Below, piece by piece: positions 45,698 to 55,551 of a stretch of 64,000 nucleotides of DNA. The notes under the pieces were generated by a model. The model did not search any database, had not been told where the DNA came from, and saw only the letters and a list, made by a program, of their open reading frames with translations. Both the position numbers and the translations under genes were made by a program. The stretch is from Paraglaciecola sp. L3A3 (lineage in GTDB: Bacteria > Pseudomonadota > Gammaproteobacteria > Enterobacterales > Alteromonadaceae). Numbering within the stretch: the stretch's first letter is position 1; the number at the start of each line of letters is the position of its first letter. The stretch spans positions 4,137,501 to 4,201,500 of the forward strand of contig NZ_CP047023.1 in NCBI RefSeq assembly GCF_009796765.1. Reading direction: 5' to 3'.

Positions 45698-47131
45698 ATG
45701 TTAAGACGCACAAAAATCCTCGCTACACTTGGTCCATCTACTGATACAGTGGAACAAATAGAAGCAATCATCCAAGCTGGCACCAATGTAGTAAGAATGA
45801 ACTTCTCTCATGGTACTGCCGAAGATCATATAAACCGTGCTAATAAAGTACGTGCAGCAGCAAAAAAATTAGGGAAATATGTCGCCATCTTAGGTGACTT
45901 GCAAGGTCCTAAAATTCGTGTTGCGAAATTTGTAAACAGTTCAATTATCTTAAAGATAGGTGATCATTTTATCCTAGATGCCGATATGGGTCGTGATGAA
46001 GGTACCCAAGAAGCTGTTGGTATAGATTATAAAGCCCTGCCACAAGACGTTAGCGATGGCGACGTATTGTTATTGGATGATGGTCGTATTCAATTAAAAG
46101 TGACCAGTGTTGAAGGTAATAAAGTGCATACTGTCGTAACCGTTGCCGGTAAATTATCTAATAACAAAGGTATCAACCGTCAAGGCGGTGGATTGTCTGC
46201 TGAAGCACTAACAGAAAAAGACAAAAAAGATATCGTTACTGCCGCTGAAATCGGCGTAGATTATCTTGCAGTATCATTTCCTCGTTCAGGTGCTGATTTA
46301 GACTACGCACGTCAGCTTGCAGTAAAAGCCGGTTGTAATGCATTAATCTGTGCCAAAGTAGAACGTGCTGAAACTGTTGCTTCTGATGAAGCTATCGACG
46401 ATATCATTAGAGCATCTGATGCAGTTATGGTTGCCCGTGGTGACTTAGGTGTTGAGATTGGTGACGCTGAACTTGTAGGCGTACAGAAAAAACTGATTGC
46501 GCGTTCAAGACAGTTAAATAAAATTGTTATCACTGCGACCCAGATGATGGAATCGATGATTACTAGTCCAATGCCGACTCGTGCGGAAGTAATGGATGTG
46601 GCAAACGCTGTGCTTGATGGCACAGATGCTGTGATGTTATCAGCTGAAACAGCTGCTGGTGAATTTCCAGTCGAAACAGTAGAAGCTATGGCTCGTGTTT
46701 GTATCGGAGCCGAAACTCACCCAAGTGTGACTATTTCAAAACACCGTATGGATCAAACATTCAGTACGGTTAGCGAAACAGTTGCCTTAAGTGCAGTTTA
46801 TTCGGCAAACCATTTGAAAACAATAAAAGCTATTGTAGCCCTGACTGAGAGTGGCTCAACGCCATTATTAATGTCGCGTATTACTACAAATTTGCCTATT
46901 TATGCATTTGCTAGACACGAGGGAACATTGAATAAAATGGCTCTTTATCGTGGTGTTAAGCCTGTCTTTTTCGATTCAAGAGACAGCGATCCAGGTCAGC
47001 TTAAAAATGATGTAGTTGCAGTATTGCTAGAAAAAGGATTACTAGAAAAAGGTGATCAATTCATCATGACTTATGGTGATGTCATGGAAACAATTGGCGG
47101 CACTAACGCAAGTAAAATAGTTATTGTTTAA
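45698..47131 (+). CDS. pyk: Pyruvate kinase
   Basis: This 477-residue enzyme makes pyruvate and ATP from phosphoenolpyruvate. It shows the N-terminal [27 protein letters not shown], the [12 protein letters not shown] loop and the [10 protein letters not shown] signature. The length and start fit the PykA (type II) branch. It completes the Entner-Doudoroff route together with the preceding block. Confidence 0.95.
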   Translation: MLRRTKILATLGPSTDTVEQIEAIIQAGTNVVRMNFSHGTAEDHINRANKVRAAAKKLGKYVAILGDLQGPKIRVAKFVNSSIILKIGDHFILDADMGRDEGTQEAVGIDYKALPQDVSDGDVLLLDDGRIQLKVTSVEGNKVHTVVTVAGKLSNNKGINRQGGGLSAEALTEKDKKDIVTAAEIGVDYLAVSFPRSGADLDYARQLAVKAGCNALICAKVERAETVASDEAIDDIIRASDAVMVARGDLGVEIGDAELVGVQKKLIARSRQLNKIVITATQMMESMITSPMPTRAEVMDVANAVLDGTDAVMLSAETAAGEFPVETVEAMARVCIGAETHPSVTISKHRMDQTFSTVSETVALSAVYSANHLKTIKAIVALTESGSTPLLMSRITTNLPIYAFARHEGTLNKMALYRGVKPVFFDSRDSDPGQLKNDVVAVLLEKGLLEKGDQFIMTYGDVMETIGGTNASKIVIV

Positions 47132-47167
47132 ATACTATTTCAATCGCGCTTAAGACGTGAATAATAC

Positions 47168-47200
47168 AAAAAACGAGCCTAACACTGGCTCGTTTTTTTT
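47168..47200 (+). terminator. Rho-independent terminator of pyk
   Basis: A 9-bp stem aaacgagcc/ggctcgttt with a 7-nt loop is followed by eight Ts on the + strand. Confidence 0.92.
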
Positions 47201-47218
47201 ATCTAATACCAATCTATA

Positions 47219-47884
47219 TTATCTAGATGGATCAAGCTGCCCCTGAATACAGGCATTAATGCGAAACCAACCGGCAATACTAAATCTATCTTTATGACTC
47301 ACTTTGACTTCATGGGGGAAGACATCACTTAAAAAAATCACACATTGATTAAATACAGGTAAAATAATATCTGCCACAGAATTGTCTTTTTCTGCATAAA
47401 GCACCAGCTCTCCACCATCTGTTTTTAACCAGTCGTGATTAAGATAATAAACCGTGCTTAAGATCCGATTACTTTGTCCTTTAAAGGCATCTATATGAGT
47501 TTTATAGAAATCCCCGTCTTTGTAATGAGAAAAGTGACTTTCAAAATCGAATAAGCCCATAAATAACCTACGATTTAAGCCAATTCTCAATAGCTCCATA
47601 AACTCTAGATATTGCCTTTGCCCTTCACTTGTCCCATTTAGCCACAAAGTCTTATCCGTTCGAATTCGGGTATTGATTTGCTGATCAGTTTTACGCCCAA
47701 TACCTGCGATAGTAAATTTATTAGTCGCTAAATTTTGTGCTTCTTCTAACAACAACTGAGCTAACTCTGCAGGTAAAAAATCTGCGAGCATGACAAAACC
47801 TTTTATAGTTAAATATTCAGCTATCGTATCCACTTGTAATTCAAATAATTGCCTATCATGCTGAGGCTTAATTTCTATCTTCAT
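47219..47884 (-). CDS. 2OG-Fe(II) oxygenase (prolyl-4-hydroxylase/SM-20 type)
   Basis: This 221-residue cytoplasmic dioxygenase has the double-stranded beta-helix of SM-20/PHD-like prolyl hydroxylases. The iron ligands are in YKTHIDAF (H-x-D) and the distal His in FPHEVKV; the 2OG-binding Arg follows in DRFSIAGWF. The ATG at 47884 overlaps the stop codon of a decayed DMT transporter frame (ATGA). An alternative TTG at 47938 would merely read the transporter remnant in another frame. The substrate is unknown; relatives hydroxylate elongation factor Tu or other proteins. Confidence 0.75.
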   Translation of the reverse strand: MKIEIKPQHDRQLFELQVDTIAEYLTIKGFVMLADFLPAELAQLLLEEAQNLATNKFTIAGIGRKTDQQINTRIRTDKTLWLNGTSEGQRQYLEFMELLRIGLNRRLFMGLFDFESHFSHYKDGDFYKTHIDAFKGQSNRILSTVYYLNHDWLKTDGGELVLYAEKDNSVADIILPVFNQCVIFLSDVFPHEVKVSHKDRFSIAGWFRINACIQGQLDPSR

Positions 47885-48006
47885 TTTAATAATTGCATAC
47901 CTAAAACCACACAGACAACGCCAACAAAATACATCCAAGTAATTGGCTCATATAACAAATAATTTGGGAACATAATTGTCATCAAAAGACCTACTGATCC
48001 CACTAC
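47881..48006 (-). pseudogene. Remnant of a DMT (EamA) transporter gene, C-terminal end
   Basis: Forty-one codons read a transmembrane helix, then LLYEPITWMYFVGVVCVVLG and MQLLK before TGA. This is the last two helices of an EamA permease, with the hallmark EPITW. An in-frame TAG lies immediately upstream, and no start exists. The TGA overlaps the oxygenase ATG, so an intact ancestor would have been translationally coupled to it. Confidence 0.7.
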
Positions 48007-48448
48007 CTATGCTTTACTTACATCTATTATTATATTCCGCCACTGAACAACCATGACCGAGTAAGAGTGCAGGCTATAGCCATAATGGCACAACATAATC
48101 AAAAACAGATTGAAACTCTGTAGGCCATAGATCCGCTCAAACTATGGATTAACATAATAACCAGCCCCCAACCGCATCCACTTTATATAAATGAACAACA
48201 GTGAAGGTAGTTAATAGTCAGAATGAGGTAAATAGAATGGTACTTGGACTGTTTACTCATTAAGTAATCAGCTAAACACCAGCGATCTAGATAACTAGAT
48301 GCCAACGTTTATGAATAGAATTGATATTGAAAATAAGTGACTTAGACATTTATTCGCTATAAAAAGATTATTTCCCAATAATGACGGCGTAAAATAACGA
48401 ACAATGAATAGGATTACCACTTATTTAAATTGTTATTTACCTTGAACT
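48007..48448. other. Intergenic region, probably decayed transporter gene
   Basis: There are no supported genes, hairpins or repeats. It probably includes eroded parts of the DMT gene, but no further homologous words were recognised. Confidence 0.4.
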
Positions 48449-48970
48449 TTACGTATGAGTCGATTGGCTGAATGACATTTTTTGTGTGGTAACAAAAGTG
48501 CTTTGTATTAATGCGGCATCACTACTTGCTCTGTGACGTCTGATATTCATATTCTCACAAACTTTATCTTTTGTTACATGCCATACTGACATTTGTTGTT
48601 CGTTTAAAATCATTTCTAAAGGGCTGATAGTGAATTTCATAGGAATTTTGGCGCCATCAAATAATTTAATTAACCATGGTTGGTCTACCACCCAGCCGTC
48701 TGAATAGACAACCTGATTTTTTAAGAAGACATTGAGATCTAGACATAACTGTACAACAGACTCGCCTTTTGCTTGCAAAAGTTCTCGGCTAATTCCATGT
48801 AAACTTTCAGCTTTAACATCCCAATGCTCCCAACCTATAACGGGTTTAACAAGGCGGCAAAATTTCTGTCCTTGAGTATTTACCACACCCACCTCTATTG
48901 GATAACTGAATGCGCCAAAACCACTTGCTTCAATATCAATTATATTCGGTACAAATAATCGTTGTTTCAC
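48449..48970 (-). CDS. DnaQ-like 3'-5' exonuclease (DEDDh)
   Basis: This 173-residue nuclease of the RNase H-like exonuclease superfamily has the four metal ligands in order: Asp12 and Glu14 in NIIDIEASG, Asp96 in SDGWVVDQPWL, and Asp151. The general base is His146 in HRASSDA, the DEDDh pattern. There is no polymerase or helicase domain. It may trim DNA or RNA ends; specificity cannot be read from sequence. Confidence 0.75.
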   Translation of the reverse strand: MKQRLFVPNIIDIEASGFGAFSYPIEVGVVNTQGQKFCRLVKPVIGWEHWDVKAESLHGISRELLQAKGESVVQLCLDLNVFLKNQVVYSDGWVVDQPWLIKLFDGAKIPMKFTISPLEMILNEQQMSVWHVTKDKVCENMNIRRHRASSDAALIQSTFVTTQKMSFSQSTHT

Positions 48971-49047
48971 TTCTAACTATTCCTGGTACAAACATCAAAA
49001 ACAAGCCTCTTACTGCAAATAAAATGACAGCCCCTGTATCCATATAT

Positions 49048-49881
49048 TTATAAGTCTAAACCTATTTGGTAAAGATGATTCTTCTTTAAACCAAATTGTT
49101 CAGCCGTGATCGCAGCCGCCTTTTTTAAGGGTAACACTTTCATTAATAGAGTTAATAACTTTAACGCCTCGGCTGATACTTCAGTTTGATCTGATTTATC
49201 ACCTGCAACCATTAAAACAAACTCTCCTCTTTGATGATTGATATCTGCTTCTAACCAAGTGATGCATGCCTCAGCAGTATTAGAATAAAAGGTTTCAAAG
49301 GTTTTTGTTAATTCCTTGGCCAAAACGATACGACGGTCATTCCCCAGCACTTGAGCTATTAATTTAACTGTATCTAACACTCTTCGAGGTGATTCATAAA
49401 ACACACAAGTATTCGGTTGTTTTATCAATTTTCCTAAGGCATTTTGTCTGGCGACAGCTTTAACCGGTAAAAAACCTTCAAATTGAAACTTGTCAGTGGC
49501 TAAGCCAGCCGCACTTAAAGCTGTAATTGCCGCACAGGGTCCGGGCAAGGGAATCACTTCAACTCCTGCTTCTCGGCATTGACTGACTAAACCATAACCA
49601 GGATCACTAATTAAAGGCGTACCTGCATCCGAAATCAAAGCAATGTTTTCCCCTAATTTCAATTTACTAATCAACTGCACTGCACGTTGCGATTCATTAT
49701 GATCATGTAAAGAAATCAAACGGGTTGAAATATTATAATGCTGCAGCAATTTTTGGCTATGACGGGTATCTTCCGCAGCGATCAAATCAACTTCAGACAA
49801 AATACGCAATGCCCTGTGTGTAATATCTTCCAAATTCCCGATAGGCGTGGGTACGATAAAAAGAGTACTAGTTTCAAGCAA
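49048..49881 (-). CDS. rsmI: 16S rRNA (cytidine1402-2'-O)-methyltransferase
   Basis: This 277-residue SAM-dependent enzyme of the tetrapyrrole-methylase fold has TLFIVPTPIGNLEDIT at the start, AAEDTRHSQKLL, SDAGTPLISDPGY and PGPCAAITALSAAGL. TTG 49881 is taken as start because AAGGGG lies six to seven bases upstream and the family opens close to this point. The longer TTG at 49920 is less likely. It is divergent from lpoA, as in E. coli and many relatives. Confidence 0.92.
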   Translation of the reverse strand: MLETSTLFIVPTPIGNLEDITHRALRILSEVDLIAAEDTRHSQKLLQHYNISTRLISLHDHNESQRAVQLISKLKLGENIALISDAGTPLISDPGYGLVSQCREAGVEVIPLPGPCAAITALSAAGLATDKFQFEGFLPVKAVARQNALGKLIKQPNTCVFYESPRRVLDTVKLIAQVLGNDRRIVLAKELTKTFETFYSNTAEACITWLEADINHQRGEFVLMVAGDKSDQTEVSAEALKLLTLLMKVLPLKKAAAITAEQFGLKKNHLYQIGLDL

Positions 49882-50001
49882 TTTTTTTCCCCTTAGGAAT
49901 ACACTAAGACTCGTTAACAAATGCGTTAACCGAGTATTCTTGCTAGATATTTATTTCCGATACTATAAACTATTACGCTGTTGATTTTTTGGATATCCGT
50001 G

Positions 50002-51921
50002 ATGAGTATGAGAGTTTTTTTGAGTATTTGGGTTGCATTTTTAGTGCTAACATCTTGCACAAATACACCTAAGCCCAAAACCAAAGTAAAAACAGTTGTC
50101 ATCCCCACCCAAACCACTGAATTAATCAGGGATAGTCAATTTTATTTAGCTGAAGCTCGTCAAGTTTTTAAACAGAACAATGACACTCAACAAAGAGATG
50201 AATTACTCATTCAAGCAGCACATATGCTGCACCTTGAACAACAACACGTTAAAAGCATTAATTTATTAAACATTTTGCTCCCAGAATTAAGCAATGAGAA
50301 GTTGGTTAGCCAAGCTCACCTAATATTGGCCGAAGCTTATTTCGCAATTTCCCCAGAAAATGCACAACAGTCGGCACAGTTATTATCTAAAGTAGAGCAA
50401 CAATATGTTGCTAATAGTCGCATGGCAATACTGCGCTCTAGATTATTTTCAGGTAAAAATGAATGGTTGAACGCAGCCAATGAAATAGTGCAAACCAGTT
50501 TATCTGATACCGAAAAAAGCGAACAAATTTGGCAAGCAATTAGCCACTTAACCTTAGCTGATTTAGAAAAAGCTCGATGGAAAAATGACAGTTTATTACC
50601 TTGGCTCCAACTGGCAATTATTGTCCAGAAATATGCTCTAACTCCGACAAAGTTGAGTCAAGAAGTCGTCAAATGGCAGAAGCAAAACGTGGGCCATGTA
50701 TTACAACAAAACATCCCTAAAAATATCACCCAAGCAATTGAAATAAAGCCAATTATTTCTAAACGTGTCGCAGTATTACTTCCTTTAACAGGTAGGCTGT
50801 CTAGTCAAGGTACTGTAATAAAAGATGGTTTTTTTGCTGCTTATATGGAAGATATTAAAAATTTTACAGCTGCACATAAACAAATTGAAAATAGTGCGCA
50901 ACAGATTGAAAATGCCTCCTCAAGCTTAGAGATTCACTTCTTTGATTCTGCTCTAAAAACGCCAGAAGAGTTAAACCAACTCGTAGCTGATTATGATGTA
51001 GTAGTAGGCCCATTATTAAAAGAAAAGATCGAAGTTTTAAGTAAAATTTTGCCAAAAGATAAAATATTATTGGCGCTGAATCGAATCGATACAGACACAA
51101 CTAATAAGTCTCCTTCATTACTAGCTGTAGAAAATCCAGTTGAATTAGCAGAACATTACTATTTTTCGTTAGCCCCTGAAGACGAGGCAGAACAACTAGC
51201 TCAACACATTCACCAGCGCAAATTAACTAAGCCCATTATATTCGCCGCAAACAACAATGTGACTGAACGAATGGCTCAAGCATTTGTTCAGCAGTGGCAA
51301 GCTTTCCCTGAAGTTATCCTGCCGGAAGTAATTATATTTAAAGATAATAAAGACATGCGTAAACAAGTAGCTGAAATGTTAGATGTTGATCAAAGTAAAG
51401 CACGGATTAAACAAATTGAATATTTATCTAACGTCGAAGTGTTTGGTGAAGAAAGAAACCGTAGGGACATAGATGCCATTGTCATTTTTGCTAACCCTGA
51501 AGAAACTGAATTACTCAATCCAATTATTGAAGCCAGTTTAAGTTCATTTGCCGAAATATCTCTTTCTGTATTCGCCTCATCTCGTAGTTATAGCCAAAGT
51601 CAAACTGACGGTAGTTTGAGAGATCTGCGCAATCTTACTTTTACTGACATGCCCTTTTTGTTACCAGAACATAAATGGCCTAAACTCAAAGCACAAATCA
51701 ACCAATTATGGCCACAACGTAAAGACTCTCTCTTAAGACTGTTTGCCATGGGGTACGATGCTTACAGTTTTATTCCGCAATTACGGCAGCTAGCAGCTTT
51801 ACCACAATTATCTAGTCCGGGATTAACAGGTGAAATATCAATTACCTCTGGCATGATTAAACGAAAACTACCCTTAGCTCAAATAAGCAGAGATCGGGTA
51901 ATACGTCTTGAAATGGATTAA
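50002..51921 (+). CDS. lpoA: LpoA, outer-membrane lipoprotein activator of penicillin-binding protein 1A
   Basis: This 639-residue lipoprotein has a signal ending in LTSC. The N-terminal TPR-like domain extends to about residue 250. The C-terminal domain is a periplasmic-binding-like fold, starting KRVAVLLPLTGRLSSQGTVIKDGF. LpoA stimulates PBP1A in peptidoglycan synthesis from the outer membrane. The first ATG at 50002 follows GGAT. The gene order with rsmI opposite and yraN, diaA and dolP downstream is the standard one. Confidence 0.9.
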   Translation: MSMRVFLSIWVAFLVLTSCTNTPKPKTKVKTVVIPTQTTELIRDSQFYLAEARQVFKQNNDTQQRDELLIQAAHMLHLEQQHVKSINLLNILLPELSNEKLVSQAHLILAEAYFAISPENAQQSAQLLSKVEQQYVANSRMAILRSRLFSGKNEWLNAANEIVQTSLSDTEKSEQIWQAISHLTLADLEKARWKNDSLLPWLQLAIIVQKYALTPTKLSQEVVKWQKQNVGHVLQQNIPKNITQAIEIKPIISKRVAVLLPLTGRLSSQGTVIKDGFFAAYMEDIKNFTAAHKQIENSAQQIENASSSLEIHFFDSALKTPEELNQLVADYDVVVGPLLKEKIEVLSKILPKDKILLALNRIDTDTTNKSPSLLAVENPVELAEHYYFSLAPEDEAEQLAQHIHQRKLTKPIIFAANNNVTERMAQAFVQQWQAFPEVILPEVIIFKDNKDMRKQVAEMLDVDQSKARIKQIEYLSNVEVFGEERNRRDIDAIVIFANPEETELLNPIIEASLSSFAEISLSVFASSRSYSQSQTDGSLRDLRNLTFTDMPFLLPEHKWPKLKAQINQLWPQRKDSLLRLFAMGYDAYSFIPQLRQLAALPQLSSPGLTGEISITSGMIKRKLPLAQISRDRVIRLEMD

Positions 51922-52288
51922 ACAGGCACTATCACCACTAATTGGTAGTGATGCTGAACGTTACGCACAAAATTACTTGGAACAGCAAGGACTCATTTTT
52001 TTGAGTAAAAATTATCGTTGTCGTAGCGGTGAAATTGATTTAATAATGCAAGATGAAACCGAGCTAGTTTTTATAGAAGTGAAATTTCGTAGTAACCAAT
52101 CACATGGCACTGCTATTGAATATTTTCATTCATCAAAGCAGCGGAAATTTATTTCAGCTGTAATGTGTTATATGCAAGAAAAAAATTTGAATCCTAGTAT
52201 TGTTCCACATAGGATTGACCTCATTGGAATTGACAGAAATAATCGTCAACAAAATGTGACCTGGCTAAAAAACATCACTCTAGCTTAG
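51908..52288 (+). CDS. yraN: YraN/UPF0102-family endonuclease-like protein
   Basis: This 126-residue protein has a PD-(D/E)XK nuclease-like core: GSDAERYAQNYLEQQGL, NYRCRSGEIDLIMQD, LVFIEVKFRSN. Glu in GEIDLI, Asp and the EVK motif provide the expected acidic and Lys ligands. It starts with TTG inside the lpoA 3' end (14-bp overlap). It is predicted to act on DNA; in vivo role unsettled. Confidence 0.85.
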   Translation: MKWIKQALSPLIGSDAERYAQNYLEQQGLIFLSKNYRCRSGEIDLIMQDETELVFIEVKFRSNQSHGTAIEYFHSSKQRKFISAVMCYMQEKNLNPSIVPHRIDLIGIDRNNRQQNVTWLKNITLA

Positions 52289-52918
<630 letters not shown>

Positions 52919-52923
52919 TATTC

Positions 52924-53496
52924 ATGTATAAAATAACGACACTTGCCTTCGCCCTTTCCACTACTTTATTGCTTCAAGGATGTGCTGGGTTAATTATTGG
53001 CGCTGGTGTAGGTGCAGTATCTGTTGCTCATGATAATCGAACAGTGGGCACTCAACTTGATGATAAAACCACTAGCAGCCGCATAGCTACCACTTTAGGC
53101 TCTGATGAATCGATAAAAACGCGAACCAATATATCAATACAAGTTTTTAATGGTACTGCTCTTTTAGTTGGCCAAGCCCCTACCCAAGAACTCATAGTTC
53201 ATGCAGGAAAACTTGCCGCTTCAGTTCAACATATCAAGAAAATACATAATCAAATTCGTCTAGGTCTGCCTATTCCCCCAAGCGTAACTGCAAACGATTT
53301 ATGGCTATCTTCAAAAGTAAAAACTAAGCTCATTGCTGATAAAAGAATAGATGGCTTGAACATAGAGATAGAAGTCGAAAATGGTGAGGTATTTTTAATG
53401 GGATTGATCAGCCAACAAGAAGCAGACATAGTGGTTGATGTTACTCGCCACGTTGACGGTGTAAAACAAGTTATCAAAGTTTTTGAATATTTATAG
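52924..53496 (+). CDS. dolP: DolP/YraP, dual BON-domain outer-membrane lipoprotein
   Basis: This 190-residue lipoprotein (LQGC) has two BON domains (about residues 45-115 and 125-190). It supports outer-membrane integrity and the BAM complex at division sites in E. coli. The ATG at 52924 follows AGGAA and gives a standard signal. The frame upstream of it overlaps diaA and is not part of the protein. Confidence 0.9.
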   Translation: MYKITTLAFALSTTLLLQGCAGLIIGAGVGAVSVAHDNRTVGTQLDDKTTSSRIATTLGSDESIKTRTNISIQVFNGTALLVGQAPTQELIVHAGKLAASVQHIKKIHNQIRLGLPIPPSVTANDLWLSSKVKTKLIADKRIDGLNIEIEVENGEVFLMGLISQQEADIVVDVTRHVDGVKQVIKVFEYL

Positions 53497-53512
53497 CGCT
53501 TTTAAAATTGTA

Positions 53513-53545
53513 TAAAAAAAGCGCCTTAACTAAGGCGCTTTTTTA
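53513..53545. terminator. Bidirectional terminator between dolP and sspB
   Basis: gcgccttaactaaggcgc is flanked by A and T runs, so it is usable in both directions by the convergent genes. Confidence 0.9.
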
Positions 53546-53563
53546 TTCGTTTGTTTTATTGTT

Positions 53564-53977
53564 CTACTTAACCACAGTCAAGGTTGGTTTACCTTTTTTA
53601 GGTTTAGCTGCCGGTGGTTCATTTTTTTCTAACGAGTTTTCCTCGGAAGACTCAGCAGAAGACATATTTTCTTCTACCGTAAATACCGTGCCTGCACCAT
53701 TTTCTTTAGCATAAATAGCTAAAACTGCTGGGCAAGGAAGCACTAAACTTCTAGGTACACCACCAAAACGAGCTTCAAAAGTAATTTCGTCTAACCCTAA
53801 TTGTAATTTACCTGTTGATGATGGGGAGACATTTAAAACTATCTGACCATCTTGCACAAACTCCTGAGGTACCTGAGTACCTGGATAATGTGCATCTACC
53901 ACAACATAAGGAGTGAAATTGTTATCCACTATCCACTCATAAAATGCACGTAACAAATAAGGTTGATTAGGTGTCAT
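53564..53977 (-). CDS. sspB: ClpXP protease specificity-enhancing factor SspB
   Basis: This 137-residue adaptor delivers ssrA-tagged proteins to ClpXP. The substrate-binding fold is visible as NQPYLLRAFYEWIVDN, PYVVVDA and ITFEARFGGVPR. A disordered linker follows and the final basic-hydrophobic tail (KGKPTLTVVK) is the ClpX-binding XB motif. It is just after sspA. Confidence 0.93.
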   Translation of the reverse strand: MTPNQPYLLRAFYEWIVDNNFTPYVVVDAHYPGTQVPQEFVQDGQIVLNVSPSSTGKLQLGLDEITFEARFGGVPRSLVLPCPAVLAIYAKENGAGTVFTVEENMSSAESSEENSLEKNEPPAAKPKKGKPTLTVVK

Positions 53978-54004
53978 GAGTCATTTATCCCGTTATTTTA
54001 TCAC

Positions 54005-54637
54005 TTACAGTGGATTATGAATTTCACGTTCTTGATCTGTTAGTGACGCTTTAAAAGAAGCGCGTTCAAAGATGCGATTCATATAAGTTCGAACATCTTT
54101 ACTACCAGTACCAGTCAGTTCAATACCTAATGCAGGCAAACGCCATAATAGAGGTGCTAAATAACAATCTACTAAGCTAAACTCTTCACTCATAAAGTAA
54201 GGCGTTTCAGCAAATAAAGGCGCTAAACTCAACAACGCTTCACGTAATTCATTACGCGCAGTTGTTACATCACCTTCAGCTTTCAAAATTTTCTCAGCTA
54301 ATACATACCAATCATTCTGTATCCGGTGCATAGTCAAACGACTTTGACCACGAGAAACAGGATAAACAGGCATTAGTGGAGGATGAGGAAAACGCTCATC
54401 AAGATATTCCATGATGATGTGTGAATTATATAAAACTAATTCTCTATCCACCAAAGTTGGGACAGTTCCATAAGGATTTAGATCAAGTAGATCTTCAGGT
54501 AGGTTTGTAGGGTCAGTATAACTAATTTCTACACCCACACCTTTTTCTGCCAACACTATACGTGTTTGGTGACTGTATATGTCTAAAGTATCTGAAAATA
54601 ACGTCATGATAGAACGTTTATTTGCGGCTACAGCCAT
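54005..54637 (-). CDS. sspA: Stringent starvation protein A (GST-like RNA polymerase partner)
   Basis: This 210-residue GST-fold protein binds RNA polymerase and supports stress and phage transcription. It shows FSDTLDIYSHQTRIVLAEKG, NPYGTVPTLVDRELVLY and IIMEYLDERFPHPPL. It lies ahead of sspB by 27 bp. AGGAGA precedes the ATG. Confidence 0.92.
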   Translation of the reverse strand: MAVAANKRSIMTLFSDTLDIYSHQTRIVLAEKGVGVEISYTDPTNLPEDLLDLNPYGTVPTLVDRELVLYNSHIIMEYLDERFPHPPLMPVYPVSRGQSRLTMHRIQNDWYVLAEKILKAEGDVTTARNELREALLSLAPLFAETPYFMSEEFSLVDCYLAPLLWRLPALGIELTGTGSKDVRTYMNRIFERASFKASLTDQEREIHNPL

Positions 54638-54745
54638 TTATATATCTCCTAAATTACCCATTAAATGCATATTTAAGAGTTATGCATCGTCATGGTTATT
54701 AACCCACTGCCTTTAATGACTAGTTGATTAACTAACGGTAGAAAA

Positions 54746-54769
54746 GAAAGGGGCTTTAAGGCCCCTTTC
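54746..54769 (-). terminator. Terminator after petC
   Basis: A perfect 9-bp GC-rich stem (gaaaggggc/gcccctttc) is followed on the minus strand by ttttc. It separates petABC from sspAB. Confidence 0.8.
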
Positions 54770-54816
54770 AAAATTTCGCGGATTATACACTAAATTCAAC
54801 AAAAAGTTTTGTGGAA

Positions 54817-55551
54817 TTAATGTACATCTCGCCAATATTCTTTTTTCAGTAAATAAACCAGTACAAACAATATCAACAAAAATAATATGACATAGCGACC
54901 GATACTTTCTGAAGTCAAACGTGAAGGCTCACCCACATAAACTAGGTAGTTAACCAAATCTAATACCGCAGTATCATATTCAGCAGGACTTAGTTCACCA
55001 CTTCCATCCACTGTAAGCCCTATATAACGGTCAACCATTTCACCATCAACTAAAGTTTTTTCAGTTGTTTTAGTAGGCACACCTTGGAGTTCTTGTAATA
55101 CGTGAGGCATACCCACCTCAGGGAACACTTCATTGTTCACACCAAACGGACGACTATCATCTACGTAGAATGTACGTAAATAGGTATAGATCCAATCAGC
55201 ACCGCGTACACGAGCGACCAACGTTAAATCAGGAGGCGGCGCACCAAACCATTTAGCCCCAGATTCAGTAGGCATAGCATTTTTAATATGCTCACCAGGC
55301 TTCTCGCCAGTAAATTGTAAATTAGCACTGCCTAGTTCAAGGGGAATAGATAAGTCTTCAAATGTACGTTGATAACGTTGGTACTGAGTTTGGTGACATC
55401 CTAAGCAATAATTCATAAACATCTTAGCGCCATTTTGCAATGATGCTTTATCTGTTAAGTCATAGTCAGCTTTATCTAAATGTGCACCACCGCCAGCAGC
55501 CAATACACTAAATGGCAACAGCATGGTTAAAACAAAAATCAACTTCTTCAT
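54817..55551 (-). CDS. petC: Ubiquinol-cytochrome c reductase, cytochrome c1
   Basis: This 244-residue periplasmic haem protein has a signal peptide, the CLGCH haem site (Cys49, Cys52, His53) and a C-terminal membrane anchor (about residues 221-239). It passes electrons from the Rieske protein to soluble cytochrome c. Its ATG overlaps the petB stop by four bases. Confidence 0.94.
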   Translation of the reverse strand: MKKLIFVLTMLLPFSVLAAGGGAHLDKADYDLTDKASLQNGAKMFMNYCLGCHQTQYQRYQRTFEDLSIPLELGSANLQFTGEKPGEHIKNAMPTESGAKWFGAPPPDLTLVARVRGADWIYTYLRTFYVDDSRPFGVNNEVFPEVGMPHVLQELQGVPTKTTEKTLVDGEMVDRYIGLTVDGSGELSPAEYDTAVLDLVNYLVYVGEPSRLTSESIGRYVILFLLILFVLVYLLKKEYWRDVH

